Notes: generated by a model not told the origin, from the sequence alone. Positions 50,028-58,971 are shown, numbered from the stretch's first letter. The stretch is DNA of 64,000 nt from Streptomyces soli (GCF_003999195.1 NZ_RJVR01000346.1:59573-123572), one strand, 5' to 3'. Program-made: numbers and translations.

Positions 50028-50684
50028 ATGACAGAGCAATGGCCAGCAACGTTCACCACACGAGTGGTCCGCGCGATGCGCGAGGCACGACGGGCCGCCG
50101 GCCTCACCATGGGCGACCTCGCCCAGGGCTGCGCCGACCGCGGGCTGCCCGACATCACCGAGCAGACCGTCAAGAACCTGGAGACCGGACGCCGGGCCAA
50201 CATGACGATCGCCGACTTCGTCGTCCTGGCCGACGTCCTCGGTGTTCCACCGGTCACCCTCCTCTTCCCCCTCGGCACTGACGCCACCGTCGAACTCCTC
50301 CCCAGCCGGGAGGTCTCCACCTGGGACGCCCTCGCCTGGTTCACCGGCGAGACCCCCACCAATCAGCCGGCACCACAGGGCACCGCACGCGAACTGCTCG
50401 ACCTCTTCCGCGTCCACGGCGACCTCATCGCCGCCGCTACCGCCTCCACCGCTCTGGCCAAGGAACGGCGACGCGAAGCCAGCACCACCCTGGACCGCGC
50501 CCGCAGAACCACACTCCTTGAGCGCGCAGCCGGTTACGAGGAGCACGCCTTCGAAGACTGCGCGGACCTCCGCACCTTCCGCACCCGCATGCGCAAGCGG
50601 CACCTCGTACCCCCGGCCCTCCCCGACGACCTCGCATTCGTCGACGAACCCGAGCAGCCCGGTCGAGAACAGGACACGGAATGA
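50028..50684 (+). CDS. XRE-family transcriptional regulator next to the integrase
   Basis: A 218-residue protein. The N-terminal 80 residues form a Cro/C1-type HTH ('VRAMREARRAAGLTMGDLAQ', 'LPDITEQTVKNLETGRRANM', 'TIADFVVLADVLGVPPVTLL'). The C-terminal 120 residues are helical and charged, with a likely coiled coil ('STALAKERRREASTTLDRAR'). It probably controls the divergent excisionase gene and the integrase. The 91-base intergenic region contains a CGCACTTTTTTCGACCG tract and a TAGAGT that may serve as -10 just before its ATG. Confidence 0.75.
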   Translation: MTEQWPATFTTRVVRAMREARRAAGLTMGDLAQGCADRGLPDITEQTVKNLETGRRANMTIADFVVLADVLGVPPVTLLFPLGTDATVELLPSREVSTWDALAWFTGETPTNQPAPQGTARELLDLFRVHGDLIAAATASTALAKERRREASTTLDRARRTTLLERAAGYEEHAFEDCADLRTFRTRMRKRHLVPPALPDDLAFVDEPEQPGREQDTE

Positions 50685-50868
50685 GGAGCAGTCGGGTCCT
50701 GCCGAAGGAGCACCACCGTATGGGCACGGCATCGGCCAAGGCCAAGGCATACGGCAGGCGTTGAGAACTGGCCGCGCCGGCCAGGGACACGACAGGCACT
50801 GTCGCAAATAGGCGGCCTTCCCCGTGCCGGAACAAGCACAAATCAACCTCATCGAGAAAGGACGAGAC

Positions 50869-52563
50869 ATGAAAGGTTCGACGTTCCGGCGGTGCGCCTG
50901 TCGCCACCCGGAGACTGGCAAGCAATACGGGCAGTCGTGCCCGAAGCTTTCCCAGCGCCGCCACGGCATCTGGAACCTGCGACAGGAACTGCCGCCGCGG
51001 GAGGACGGCAGCCGACGAACCTTCCGTCGCGGCGGATACGCCTCCGCCAAGCACGCCCAAGAAGATCTGGACAGGATCCGCGCCCTGCTCGCCATCCCAG
51101 CCGCAGACGATGACGAGGGCCGGACCAAGATCGCCGAGCTGCTGGAGAAAACAGCCAAGGAGAAGCTGCCGCTGCCCAGCCCGGAGGAGACGCGCCGCAA
51201 GCTGCACGCGGGGCAGTCACTCACCTCGCACCTCACCCTGGGCGAGTGGCTCGACATATGGCTTGCAGCCAAGAAGACCCGCACAACTACGACGAACGGG
51301 TACCGCTCTCACATCGAGGTACACGTGAAGCCCCGCCTGGGACGGATACGGCTGGACCGGCTCACCAGCAGCCACGTACAGGCGATGTTCGACGCCATCG
51401 TCGACGACAACGAGGTGATCCTGGCGGAGAACGCGGCGCGACGCGAGCAGATGGCGCGCTGCAAGCCGGGCAAGCCCGGGGCGCCGGACAGCCGCACGCG
51501 TACACGACTGGCGGCGGAACGAGCCAAGCTGGTCGAGATGAAGCCCTTTCGGCCCATCACGGGCGCCGCCACCCGCCAGCGCATCCGCTCCACCCTGCGG
51601 GCCGCGCTGAACCTGGCGGTGGAACGGCGCCTGATCGCTCACAACCCCGCCGCCAGGGGCATCGAACTGGACTCGGGGAAGCGGCCCAAGGCCCTGCTTT
51701 GGACCGCGGAACGCGTCAGGCGCTGGGAGAAGACCGGGGAGAAACCTTCGCCAGTCATGGTCTGGACACCGCAGCAACTGGGCCGCTTCCTGGATGCGGC
51801 CGAGGGCGACCGGCTGTATGCGCTGTTTCACTTGGTGGCCTTCCGCGGTTTGCGGCGCGGCGAGGCGGTTGGCCAGAACTGGGCCGATCTCAATCTGGAC
51901 CGCGGTGAGTTGACCGTCGCCAAGACGATCGTCCAGGACGGCTGGACGCCCTACGAGTCCGAGCCCAAGACGGACGGCAGCGCCGCCACCATCCACCTGG
52001 ACAGCGGCACGGTGGCCGTCCTTCGCGCACACCGCTCACGGCAGAACCAGGAACGGCTCATCTGGGGCGAGGGCTGGCAGGACACCGGGAAGGCCTTCAC
52101 CGCCGAAGACGGAAGTTGGCTGCACCCCGAGGCGGTGTCCGACGCCTTCCGGCGCATCGTGAAAGCGACCGGTCTACCGCCGATCAGCTTCCGGGATCTA
52201 CGGCACGGGGCTGCCACCTTGATGCACGCCAGCGGCGCGGACACCCACACGATCAAGGAGACGCTGCGGCACGCCTCGATCCAGCTCACCTCGGACACGT
52301 ACACAAGCCTGTTGCCGGATCTCGACCGCCAGGTGGCGGAGAAGGCGGCTCAGTTGGTGCCGCGATCACGCCGGAAGGCCGCTTCAGGAACCTTCGGGCT
52401 CACCCCGGGCTCACCCGCCGTCATGAAGGGGAACCTCTTTCCCCTCGCCAAGCCTGGTCTGAAGCCAGCCGCCCAGGTCAACACGGGGATGACGACCGAG
52501 GCCCATGGTGGGGCGGGTGGGACTCGAACCCACGACCGACGGATTATGAGTCCGCTGCTCTAA
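50869..52563 (+). CDS. int: tyrosine-type site-specific integrase
   Basis: A 564-residue integrase. A Cys-rich N-terminal arm ('FRRCACRHPETGKQYGQSCP') precedes the core-binding domain ('LTLGEWLDIWLAAKKTRTTT') and the catalytic domain. Visible catalytic residues are Arg in 'LVAFRGLRRGEAVGQNWADL', His-x-x-Arg in 'ISFRDLRHGAATLMHASG' and the second His with the Tyr in 'KETLRHASIQLTSDTYTSLL'. ATG 50869 has GAAAGGA upstream. The last 18 codons, ending 'GTRTHDRRIMSPLL', are antisense to the tRNA gene at 52509-52582, the signature of an element integrated into that tRNA. Confidence 0.9.
   Translation: MKGSTFRRCACRHPETGKQYGQSCPKLSQRRHGIWNLRQELPPREDGSRRTFRRGGYASAKHAQEDLDRIRALLAIPAADDDEGRTKIAELLEKTAKEKLPLPSPEETRRKLHAGQSLTSHLTLGEWLDIWLAAKKTRTTTTNGYRSHIEVHVKPRLGRIRLDRLTSSHVQAMFDAIVDDNEVILAENAARREQMARCKPGKPGAPDSRTRTRLAAERAKLVEMKPFRPITGAATRQRIRSTLRAALNLAVERRLIAHNPAARGIELDSGKRPKALLWTAERVRRWEKTGEKPSPVMVWTPQQLGRFLDAAEGDRLYALFHLVAFRGLRRGEAVGQNWADLNLDRGELTVAKTIVQDGWTPYESEPKTDGSAATIHLDSGTVAVLRAHRSRQNQERLIWGEGWQDTGKAFTAEDGSWLHPEAVSDAFRRIVKATGLPPISFRDLRHGAATLMHASGADTHTIKETLRHASIQLTSDTYTSLLPDLDRQVAEKAAQLVPRSRRKAASGTFGLTPGSPAVMKGNLFPLAKPGLKPAAQVNTGMTTEAHGGAGGTRTHDRRIMSPLL
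52509..52563. other. probable attachment site (att) of the element in the tRNA 3' half
   Basis: The integrase gene's end and the tRNA gene share these bases. Tyrosine integrases of actinobacterial elements recombine within the 3' half of a tRNA gene and rebuild it. The exact core cannot be set because I found no second copy of the segment (for example GGGACTCGAACCCACGACC) elsewhere in the window. Confidence 0.6.
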
Positions 52564-52582
52564 CCGGCTGAGCTACCGCCCC
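52509..52582 (-). tRNA. tRNA with CAT anticodon (tRNA-Ile2 or tRNA-Met)
   Basis: A 74-nt gene: acceptor GGGGCGG/CCGCCCC, D-arm AGCTCAGCCGGTTAGAGC, anticodon loop CTCATAA and T-arm GTGGGTTCGAGTCCCAC. The anticodon CAT with the flanking GGACTCATAATCC resembles lysidine-modified tRNA-Ile2 more than elongator Met. It is often annotated as Met. Its 3' end is the integration target. Confidence 0.9.
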
Positions 52583-52716
52583 GTACGGCGCGTCGTCCAC
52601 GCCGTCTGCCGCAGCATAGCTGCTCATACGATCTGTCGCCCTCGGGGGTCTCAGACGCATCATCTGGTGGACATCGATCACCCGGTGATCGGTTCCGCCA
52701 GGACGGAAGCCGCATG

Positions 52717-52744
52717 AAAAAGGACCCCCGAGGGGGTCCTTTTT
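52717..52744 (-). terminator. strong terminator after the tRNA-Asn pair
   Basis: AAAAAGGACCCCC (52717-52729) and GGGGGTCCTTTTT (52732-52744) pair perfectly over 13 bp with a two-base loop. In the leftward transcript the arm ends in a U tract, seven bases past the tRNA-Asn gene. Confidence 0.85.
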
Positions 52745-52750
52745 CGGCTG

Positions 52751-52823
52751 CTCCCCCGGCTGGACTCGAACCAGCAACCCTCCGGTTAACAGCCGAATGC
52801 TCTGCCAATTGAGCTACAGGGGA
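52751..52823 (-). tRNA. tRNA-Asn (GTT), second copy in transcription order
   Basis: A 73-nt gene: acceptor TCCCCTG/CGGGGGA, D-arm AGCTCAATTGGCAGAGC, anticodon GTT in CTGTTAACC, and T-arm GCTGGTTCGAGTCCAGC. It differs from the neighbouring copy at a few stem positions. Confidence 0.95.
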
Positions 52824-52828
52824 CCGAG

Positions 52829-52901
52829 CTCCCCCGACTGGACTCGAACCAGTAACCTGCCGGTTAACAGCCGGCTGCTCTGCCAATTGAGCTACAGGGG
52901 A
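52829..52901 (-). tRNA. tRNA-Asn (GTT), first copy in transcription order
   Basis: A 73-nt gene with the same acceptor and anticodon (GTT) as the next copy, five bases away. Its T-arm is ACTGGTTCGAGTCCAGT. The two are a tandem pair on one transcript ending at the 52717-52744 terminator. Confidence 0.95.
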
Positions 52902-53080
52902 TTGCTTGGCGTGCACCGAATGCACCCACTCCCGGCCTCCCGGGCGGCGTGCGATCGCTGCGACACATACATTAGCGCAAGGTGGGGGGTGCTCCGCCAA
53001 CCGGTATGGCCGTGGTTGTCCTGCGGCTACGGCGGGTAGGCGAGCCTTACGGTCCCGGGGTCCGAGGGAAGGATGGAGCC

Positions 53081-53380
53081 ATGCGCTACCGGCTGACGTT
53101 CATGAGCGGAGTGGTGGTCGGTTATGTGCTCGGCGCGCGGGCCGGGCGGGAGCGGTACGAGCAGCTGCGCAAGAGCGCGCAGCGCATCGCGCAGAACCCC
53201 GCGGTGCGGAACGCGGCGGAGAGCGCGGGGCAGACCGGCCGGGGTGTGGCGGTGAAGGCGGTTGCGGCGGCGACGGCGAAGGTCGGGGACAAGCTGCCGC
53301 CGAAGGTGTCGGAGCGGGTGCGGCGGCTGACCGGGAACGGAGCGCCGATCGAGGACGACTGGGGCACCACTAACACGTAG
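53081..53380 (+). CDS. YtxH-like small protein
   Basis: A 99-residue protein. 'LTFMSGVVVGYVLGARAGRE' is a short N-terminal hydrophobic segment with glycine zipper character followed by the conserved 'ARAGRERYEQL', the YtxH/GvpP-like actinobacterial pattern. The rest is a helical, alanine-rich tail. It is probably membrane-associated with a structural or stress role that is not defined. ATG 53081 has GGAAGGA nine bases upstream. It marks the start of core chromosome right of the tRNA genes. Confidence 0.75.
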   Translation: MRYRLTFMSGVVVGYVLGARAGRERYEQLRKSAQRIAQNPAVRNAAESAGQTGRGVAVKAVAAATAKVGDKLPPKVSERVRRLTGNGAPIEDDWGTTNT

Positions 53381-53455
53381 CGCGCCCAACCTGGGGTTCA
53401 TCACCTTTAGGCCACGCTTTTCGCCGCACACTCGGCGTACGGCATCATTCCCCGC

Positions 53456-54973
53456 ATGGGGATAGTGGCGGGTATAGACAGCGCGGGCGCGGGAACCACC
53501 GTCGTCGTGTGTGACACCGACAGCGGGCAGGTGCTGCGGCAGGGCCATGCGCCGCACCCGGTCGAGGGGGACGGCCGGCAGGGACCGCAGACGGAGATCG
53601 ACCCGCAGGCGTGGCTGCTGTCGCTGGGGGAAGCGGCGAAGGACGGAATGCTGGAAGGCGTCCAGGCCATCGGGGTGTCGGGCCAGCAGCACGGCATGCT
53701 GCCGATGGACGCGGGCGGAGTGCTGGTGCGGCCGGCGCTGCTGTGGAACGACAAGCGGGCGCAGATCCAGGCCGCCGACCTGACGGAAGAGCTGGGCGGC
53801 CCGGGGGGCTGGGCCGAGGCGGTCGGGGCGGTGCCGCAGGCGGCGTATCCGGTGGCGAAGCTGCGGTGGCTGGCGCAGCACGAACCCCGGTCGGCGCAGC
53901 GGACGGCGGAGGTGCTGCTGCCGCACGACTGGCTGGTGTGGCAGTTGATGGGCCGGCCCCAGCGGCGTACGACCGACCGGGGTGACGCGTCCGGTACCGG
54001 CTACTGGTCGGCGGCGACCGGGCAGTACCGCACCGATCTGGTCGAGCTGGCCCTCGGGCACCAGGTGGCGCTGCCCGATGTGCTGCGGCCGTCCGAGCCC
54101 GCCGGACAGACCCCGGAAGGGCTGCTGATATCCGCCGGGACCGGGGACAACATGGCGGCGGCGCTCGGCCTCGGGGTCGGGCCCGGCGACGCGGTGGTGT
54201 CGCTGGGGGCCGGCGGGACGATCTTCGCGGTGCACCATGAGGCGCTGAGCGATCCGACCGGCACCATCACCTCGTTCGCCGACGCGACCGGGCGGCATCT
54301 GCCGATGGTGCATACCCGCAATGCCGTACGGGCCCTGCGCGGCACGGCCGACCTGCTGGGTACGGACCTGGCCGGACTTTCGGACCTGGCGGTGAAGTCG
54401 ACGCCGGGCTCGCACGGGCTCGTACTGCTGCCGTATCTGGAGGGTGAGCGGACGCCGGATCTGCCGCACACGGCGGGGACGCTGGCGGGGCTGCGGCGGG
54501 AGAGCATGAAGCCGGAGCATCTGGCACGGGCGGCGTTCGAGGGGATGCTCTGCGGGCTGGCGGACGCGCTGGACGTGCTGCGCGGGCGCGGAGTCGAGGT
54601 GCGGCGGATCTTCGTGCTGGGCCCGGCGGGCGAGCTGCCGGCGCTGCAGCAGATGGCCCCGGCGCTGCTCGGGGCGCGGATCGTGATCCCGCAGCCGGCG
54701 GAGTACGCGGCGCTGGGCGCGGCCCGGCAGGCGGCCTGGTCGCTGGGCGCGGTGATGGGGACTGGGGGCACTCCCCCTGCCTTCGGCGGGGGGACCCCCA
54801 CCCAGCCGCCAGGCTGGGGGAGCCCGGCCGAGCATCCGCCGCGCTGGCAGGGTGCGGCCCTCCAGCAGATCGAGCCGGGCGAGGACGATCTGCCGATCGG
54901 TCAGGCCGTGCGGCAGCAGTACGCCTCCGTACGCGACCAGATCCACCCGGGGGCATTTCCGGCGTCGGGCTGA
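53456..54973 (+). CDS. xylB: xylulokinase-type FGGY sugar kinase
   Basis: A 505-residue FGGY kinase that phosphorylates D-xylulose (inferred) with ATP for the pentose phosphate pathway. It shows N-terminal phosphate-binding 'VAGIDSAGAGTTVVVCD' (canonical D-x-G-T altered to DSAG), 'AIGVSGQQHGMLPMD', 'RPALLWNDKRA' (substrate-binding WND), the catalytic Asp in 'SAGTGDNMAAALGLGV' and 'VVSLGAGGTIFAV' (ATP site). Near residue 437-462 it contains a Gly/Pro-rich insertion ('GGTPPAFGGGTPTQPPGWG') encoded by a dispersed repeat (54762-54822). The frame stays open, so the kinase is probably functional. Confidence 0.85.
   Translation: MGIVAGIDSAGAGTTVVVCDTDSGQVLRQGHAPHPVEGDGRQGPQTEIDPQAWLLSLGEAAKDGMLEGVQAIGVSGQQHGMLPMDAGGVLVRPALLWNDKRAQIQAADLTEELGGPGGWAEAVGAVPQAAYPVAKLRWLAQHEPRSAQRTAEVLLPHDWLVWQLMGRPQRRTTDRGDASGTGYWSAATGQYRTDLVELALGHQVALPDVLRPSEPAGQTPEGLLISAGTGDNMAAALGLGVGPGDAVVSLGAGGTIFAVHHEALSDPTGTITSFADATGRHLPMVHTRNAVRALRGTADLLGTDLAGLSDLAVKSTPGSHGLVLLPYLEGERTPDLPHTAGTLAGLRRESMKPEHLARAAFEGMLCGLADALDVLRGRGVEVRRIFVLGPAGELPALQQMAPALLGARIVIPQPAEYAALGAARQAAWSLGAVMGTGGTPPAFGGGTPTQPPGWGSPAEHPPRWQGAALQQIEPGEDDLPIGQAVRQQYASVRDQIHPGAFPASG
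54762..54822. repeat. dispersed GC-rich palindromic repeat inside xylB
   Basis: This 61-bp stretch (CTGGGGGCACTCCCC ... CACCCAGCCGCCAGG ... CTGGGGGAG) is closely repeated inside the MITE at 58758-58946. It is REP-like with two local hairpins. It has inserted in frame near the end of xylB. Confidence 0.7.
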
Positions 54974-55072
54974 GGGCTGGTTTCAGGTGCGGTTCAGGGC
55001 CCGGTGCAGGAGCTTCTGCCCACTGAGAAAACGGGTGCTCTTGGCAACAGTCGGAACGTAGGATCCCCTGTC

Positions 55073-56806
55073 GTGCTGATCCGACTCCTCCGCTCCCATC
55101 TTCGTCCGTACAAGAAACCCATCGTGCTGCTCGTTCTGCTCCAACTGGTGCAGACGATCGCCACGCTCTATCTGCCAACCCTGAACGCCGACATCATCGA
55201 CAGCGGCGTGGTGAAGGGGGACACCGGCTACATCATGCGGGTCGGCGGCGTCATGCTCGCGGTGAGCGTGCTGCAGGTGATCTGCGCGATAGGCGCGGTC
55301 TACTTCGGGGCGCGCACCGCCATGGCGGTCGGCCGCGACATCCGGGCGTCGGTTTTCGACCGGGTGCAGAGCTTCTCGGCGCGTGAGGTGGGTCACTTCG
55401 GGGCGCCGTCGCTGATCACCCGTACGACCAATGACGTCCAGCAGGTGCAGATGCTGGTGCTGATGACCTTCACGCTGATGGTCTCGGCGCCGATCATGTG
55501 CGTCGGCGGCATCATCATGGCGCTGGGCCAGGACGTTCCACTGTCCTCGCTGCTGCTGGCGGTGGTGCCGGTGCTCGGCGTCATCGTCACGCTGCTGGTG
55601 CGGCAGCTGCGGCCGCTGTTCCGGACCATGCAGGAGCGGCTGGACACCGTGAACAAGGTGCTGCGCGAGCAGATCACCGGCATCCGGGTGATCCGGGCCT
55701 TCGTCAAGGACGAGTACGAGCGCGAGCGCTTCGGGCGGGCCAATGCCGAGCTGACGGACTACAGCCTGCGCACCGGTCAGCTGATGGCGCTGATGTTCCC
55801 GCTGGTCTTCGCGGTGGTGAACATGTCGAGCGTGGCGGTGATGTGGTTCGGCGCCCAGCGGATCGACAGCGGCGGGATGCAGATCGGCGCCCTGACCGCC
55901 TTCCTGAGCTATCTGATGCAGATCCTGATGGCCGTGATGATGGCGACCTTCATGTTCATGATGGTGCCGCGCGCCGAGGTCTGCGCCGAGCGCATCGAGG
56001 AGGTGCTCGGCACCGAGTCGAGCGTCGTTCCGCCCTCCGCGCCTGTACGGAAGCTGTTGCGACACGGCCATCTGGAGCTGCGCGGCGCGGACTTCGCGTA
56101 CCCCGGCGCCGAGGCGAAGGTGCTGCACGGGGTGGATCTGGTCGCCCGGCCGGGCGAGATCACGGCGGTGATCGGCTCGACCGGCAGTGGCAAGAGCACC
56201 CTGCTGGGGCTGGTGCCCCGGCTGTTCGACGCCACGGGCGGCGAGGTGCTCGTGGACGGCGTGAGCGTGCGGGAGCTGGATCCGGCGCTGATGGCCAGGA
56301 CCGTGGCTCTCGTACCGCAGCGGCCCTACCTCTTCTCCGGGACGGTGGCGTCCAATCTGCGCTACGGCAAGCCGGACGCGACGGACGAGGAGCTGTGGCA
56401 CGCGCTGGAGGTCGCGCAGGCCAAGGGCTTCGTCGAGCGGCTGGAGGGCGGGCTCGACGCGCCGATCGCGCAGGGCGGCACCAATGTGTCGGGCGGGCAG
56501 CGGCAGCGGCTGGCGATCGCGCGGGCGCTGGTGCGGCGGCCGGAGATCTATCTGTTCGACGACTCCTTCTCGGCCCTGGACTACGCGACCGACGCCGCAC
56601 TGCGGTTGGCGCTCGCGCGGGAGACCGCCGAGGCGACGGTGGTGATCGTCGCCCAGCGGGTCAGCACCATCCGCGACGCCGACCGCATCGTCGTCCTCGA
56701 CGAGGGCCGGGTCGTCGGGACGGGCACCCACCACCAACTGATGGCGGACAACGACACCTATCGGGAGATCGTGCTCTCCCAGCTCACCGAGCAGGAGGCG
56801 GCATGA
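55073..56806 (+). CDS. ABC exporter half-transporter (membrane domain fused to ATPase), subunit 1
   Basis: A 577-residue type IV (MsbA/LmrA-like) ABC protein. Residues about 10-300 hold six membrane helices and end in the 'VAVMWFGAQRIDSGGMQIGA' region. The ATPase has Walker A 'VIGSTGSGKSTLLGLVPR', Q-loop 'VALVPQRPYLFSG', signature 'TNVSGGQRQRLAIARAL', Walker B 'IYLFDDSFSALD' (Asp where exporters have the catalytic Glu, so this site is degenerate) and H-loop Gln in 'VVIVAQRVSTIRDA'. These changes suggest the inactive half of a heterodimer. I chose GTG 55073. ATGA overlap with subunit 2. Confidence 0.85.
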   Translation: MLIRLLRSHLRPYKKPIVLLVLLQLVQTIATLYLPTLNADIIDSGVVKGDTGYIMRVGGVMLAVSVLQVICAIGAVYFGARTAMAVGRDIRASVFDRVQSFSAREVGHFGAPSLITRTTNDVQQVQMLVLMTFTLMVSAPIMCVGGIIMALGQDVPLSSLLLAVVPVLGVIVTLLVRQLRPLFRTMQERLDTVNKVLREQITGIRVIRAFVKDEYERERFGRANAELTDYSLRTGQLMALMFPLVFAVVNMSSVAVMWFGAQRIDSGGMQIGALTAFLSYLMQILMAVMMATFMFMMVPRAEVCAERIEEVLGTESSVVPPSAPVRKLLRHGHLELRGADFAYPGAEAKVLHGVDLVARPGEITAVIGSTGSGKSTLLGLVPRLFDATGGEVLVDGVSVRELDPALMARTVALVPQRPYLFSGTVASNLRYGKPDATDEELWHALEVAQAKGFVERLEGGLDAPIAQGGTNVSGGQRQRLAIARALVRRPEIYLFDDSFSALDYATDAALRLALARETAEATVVIVAQRVSTIRDADRIVVLDEGRVVGTGTHHQLMADNDTYREIVLSQLTEQEAA

Positions 56807-58758
56807 CCACCACCCCGACCCGGCGCGGCCCCGCGCCGGCCGCCGGGCCCATGCGTTTCATGGGCGGCCAGCCCACGGAGCGCTCCATGGACTTCAAGGG
56901 CTCCGGCAAACGGCTGCTCGGCCTGATGCGGCCCGACCGGCTGTCGCTGTACGGAGTGCTGGCGTGCGCGGCCGTGAGCGTCGGGCTGAACGTGGCCGCC
57001 CCGAAGATACTGGGCGGCGCGACCGACCTGATCTTCTCCGGGGTCATCGGCCGGTCCATGCACGCCGGGACCACCAAGGCCGAGGCGGTGGCCGCGCTGC
57101 GCCAGCAGGGCAAGGGCAGCCTCGCCGACGTGCTCTCCGCGATGGACTTCGTTCCGGGGCAGGGCATCGACTTCGGCGCGGTGGGCTCCGTACTGCTGAC
57201 CGTGCTGGGGATCTACGCGGCGGCCGCGGTCTTCCATGTCGCCCAGGGCCGGCTGGCGACCCGGGTCATCCAGCGGGCCGTCTCCCGGCTGCGCGGGGAG
57301 GTCGAGGCGAAGCTGGCGCGGCTGCCGCTGTCGTACTTCGACCAGCAGCCGCGCGGTGAGGTGCTCAGCCGGGCGACCAACGACATCGACAACATCGGCC
57401 AGACGCTGCAGCAGACCATGGGCCAGATCGTCTTCGCGGTGCTGTCCATCGTCGGTGTGCTCGGGATGATGTTCTGGATCTCGCCGCTGCTGGCGCTGAT
57501 CGCGGTGGTGACCGTGCCGCTGTCGGTGGTGGTCGCGACGGCGGTCGGCAAGCGGGCGCAGCCGCAGTTCGTCGCCCAGTGGAAGACCACGGGCAAGCTC
57601 AACGCCCACATCGAGGAGATGTACACCGGCCACTCGCTGGTCAAGGTCTTCGGGCGGCAGGACGAGTCCGCGGAGACCTTCCGCGAGCAGAACGAGGCGC
57701 TGTACCGGTCGGGCTTCCGGGCGCAGTTCATCTCCGGGATCATCCAGCCCGCGATGATGTTCATAGGCAACCTGAACTACGTACTGGTCGCCGTGGTCGG
57801 CGGACTGCGGGTCGCCAGCGGCTCGCTGTCGATCGGCGACGTCCAGGCCTTCATCCAGTACTCCCGGCAGTTCAGCCAGCCGCTCACCCAGGTCGCCAGC
57901 ATGTCCAACCTCGTCCAGTCCGGGGTCGCTTCGGGGGAACGCATCTTCGAGCTGCTGGACGCCGACGAGCAGAGCGAGGAGCCCACGGAGCCGGCCCGCC
58001 CGGCCGAGCTGCGGGGAAGCGTCGGCTTCGAGTCGGTCGCCTTCCGCTACGAGCCGGAGAAGCCGCTCATCGACGACCTGTCGCTGGCCGTCGAGCCCGG
58101 CCACACCGTCGCGATCGTCGGCCCCACCGGCGCCGGCAAGACCACCCTGGTCAATCTGCTGATGCGCTTCTACGAGGTCACCGGCGGCCGGATCACCCTC
58201 GACGGCACCGACATCGCGGCCATGTCCCGGGAGGAACTGCGGTCCGCGATCGGGATGGTCCTCCAGGACACCTGGCTCTTCGGCGGCACCATCGCCGAGA
58301 ACATCGCGTACGGAACGGAAGGCGCCACCCAGCAGGAGATCGAGGAGGCCGCCCGTGCCGCCCACGCCGACCGCTTCATCCGCACCCTCCCGGATGGCTA
58401 CGACACCGTCATCGACGACGAGGGCGCCGGAGTCAGCGCCGGCGAGAAGCAGCTCATCACCATCGCCCGCGCTTTCCTGTCCGACCCGGTGATCCTGGTC
58501 CTCGACGAGGCGACCAGCTCCGTCGACACCCGTACGGAGGTGCTCATCCAGCGCGCGATGGCCCGCCTGTCGCACGGCCGCACGAGCTTCGTCATCGCCC
58601 ACCGCCTCTCCACCATCCGCGACGCCGACGTCATCCTGGTGATGGAGAGCGGCGCGATCGTCGAACAGGGCACCCACAGCGAGCTGTTGGCGGCAGAGGG
58701 CGCGTACGCGCGGCTCTACGCCGCGCAGTTCGCCCAGGCGGTGGCGGAGGTCGACTAG
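56803..58758 (+). CDS. ABC exporter half-transporter, subunit 2
   Basis: A 651-residue partner of the preceding half-transporter. A 60-residue extension and six membrane helices precede the ATPase with Walker A 'AIVGPTGAGKTTLVNLLM', Q-loop 'IGMVLQDTWLFGG', signature 'GAGVSAGEKQLITIARAF' (SAGEK variant), Walker B 'VILVLDEATSSVDTR' (intact Glu) and H-loop 'SFVIAHRLSTIRDA'. This is the catalytically competent half. Likely a heterodimeric multidrug or lipid exporter. The stop TAG at 58756-58758 uses its G from the first base of a MITE. Confidence 0.9.
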   Translation: MTTTPTRRGPAPAAGPMRFMGGQPTERSMDFKGSGKRLLGLMRPDRLSLYGVLACAAVSVGLNVAAPKILGGATDLIFSGVIGRSMHAGTTKAEAVAALRQQGKGSLADVLSAMDFVPGQGIDFGAVGSVLLTVLGIYAAAAVFHVAQGRLATRVIQRAVSRLRGEVEAKLARLPLSYFDQQPRGEVLSRATNDIDNIGQTLQQTMGQIVFAVLSIVGVLGMMFWISPLLALIAVVTVPLSVVVATAVGKRAQPQFVAQWKTTGKLNAHIEEMYTGHSLVKVFGRQDESAETFREQNEALYRSGFRAQFISGIIQPAMMFIGNLNYVLVAVVGGLRVASGSLSIGDVQAFIQYSRQFSQPLTQVASMSNLVQSGVASGERIFELLDADEQSEEPTEPARPAELRGSVGFESVAFRYEPEKPLIDDLSLAVEPGHTVAIVGPTGAGKTTLVNLLMRFYEVTGGRITLDGTDIAAMSREELRSAIGMVLQDTWLFGGTIAENIAYGTEGATQQEIEEAARAAHADRFIRTLPDGYDTVIDDEGAGVSAGEKQLITIARAFLSDPVILVLDEATSSVDTRTEVLIQRAMARLSHGRTSFVIAHRLSTIRDADVILVMESGAIVEQGTHSELLAAEGAYARLYAAQFAQAVAEVD

Positions 58759-58946
58759 GGCCTGTCCGGCCGATCTCCGTGGGAGAAGGAGCGGCCCGCC
58801 GCGCCAGCGGCTGATGTCCGCAGCGGCGCCTGCGTCGCAAGTCGCTGGGGGCACTCTCCCCCAGACTCCGTCCGGGGGGAGGACCTCCACCCAGCCGCCA
58901 GGCTGGGGGAGGCACGCGACGCCACGGAGATCGGCCGGACAGGCCC
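58758..58946. mobile_element. MITE with 25-bp perfect terminal repeats and TA target duplication
   Basis: Left end GGGCCTGTCCGGCCGATC continuing to 58782 and right end 58922-58946 are perfect 25-bp inverted repeats. TA dinucleotides flank both sides (58756-58757 and 58947-58948), as for IS630/Tc1-mariner MITEs. The 189-bp element has no coding capacity and contains the same GC-rich repeat as xylB. Confidence 0.85.
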
Positions 58947-58971
58947 TAAGGGACCGGCTTTGGAGTGGGCC

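Noticed and set aside
52509..52582. Integrase C-terminus 'GGTRTHDRR' as a conserved protein motif
   Set aside because: These residues are only the antisense reading of the tRNA T-arm and anticodon arm.
53027..54946. Minus-strand frame of 639 codons
   Set aside because: Antisense of xylB and the YtxH-like gene; Arg/Pro/Gly-rich composition typical of shadows.
55498..56802. Very long open frame leading into the second ABC gene (1,086 codons in total)
   Set aside because: The first 435 codons are a shadow of the first ABC gene in another frame; the real start is the ATG at 56803 with ATGA coupling.
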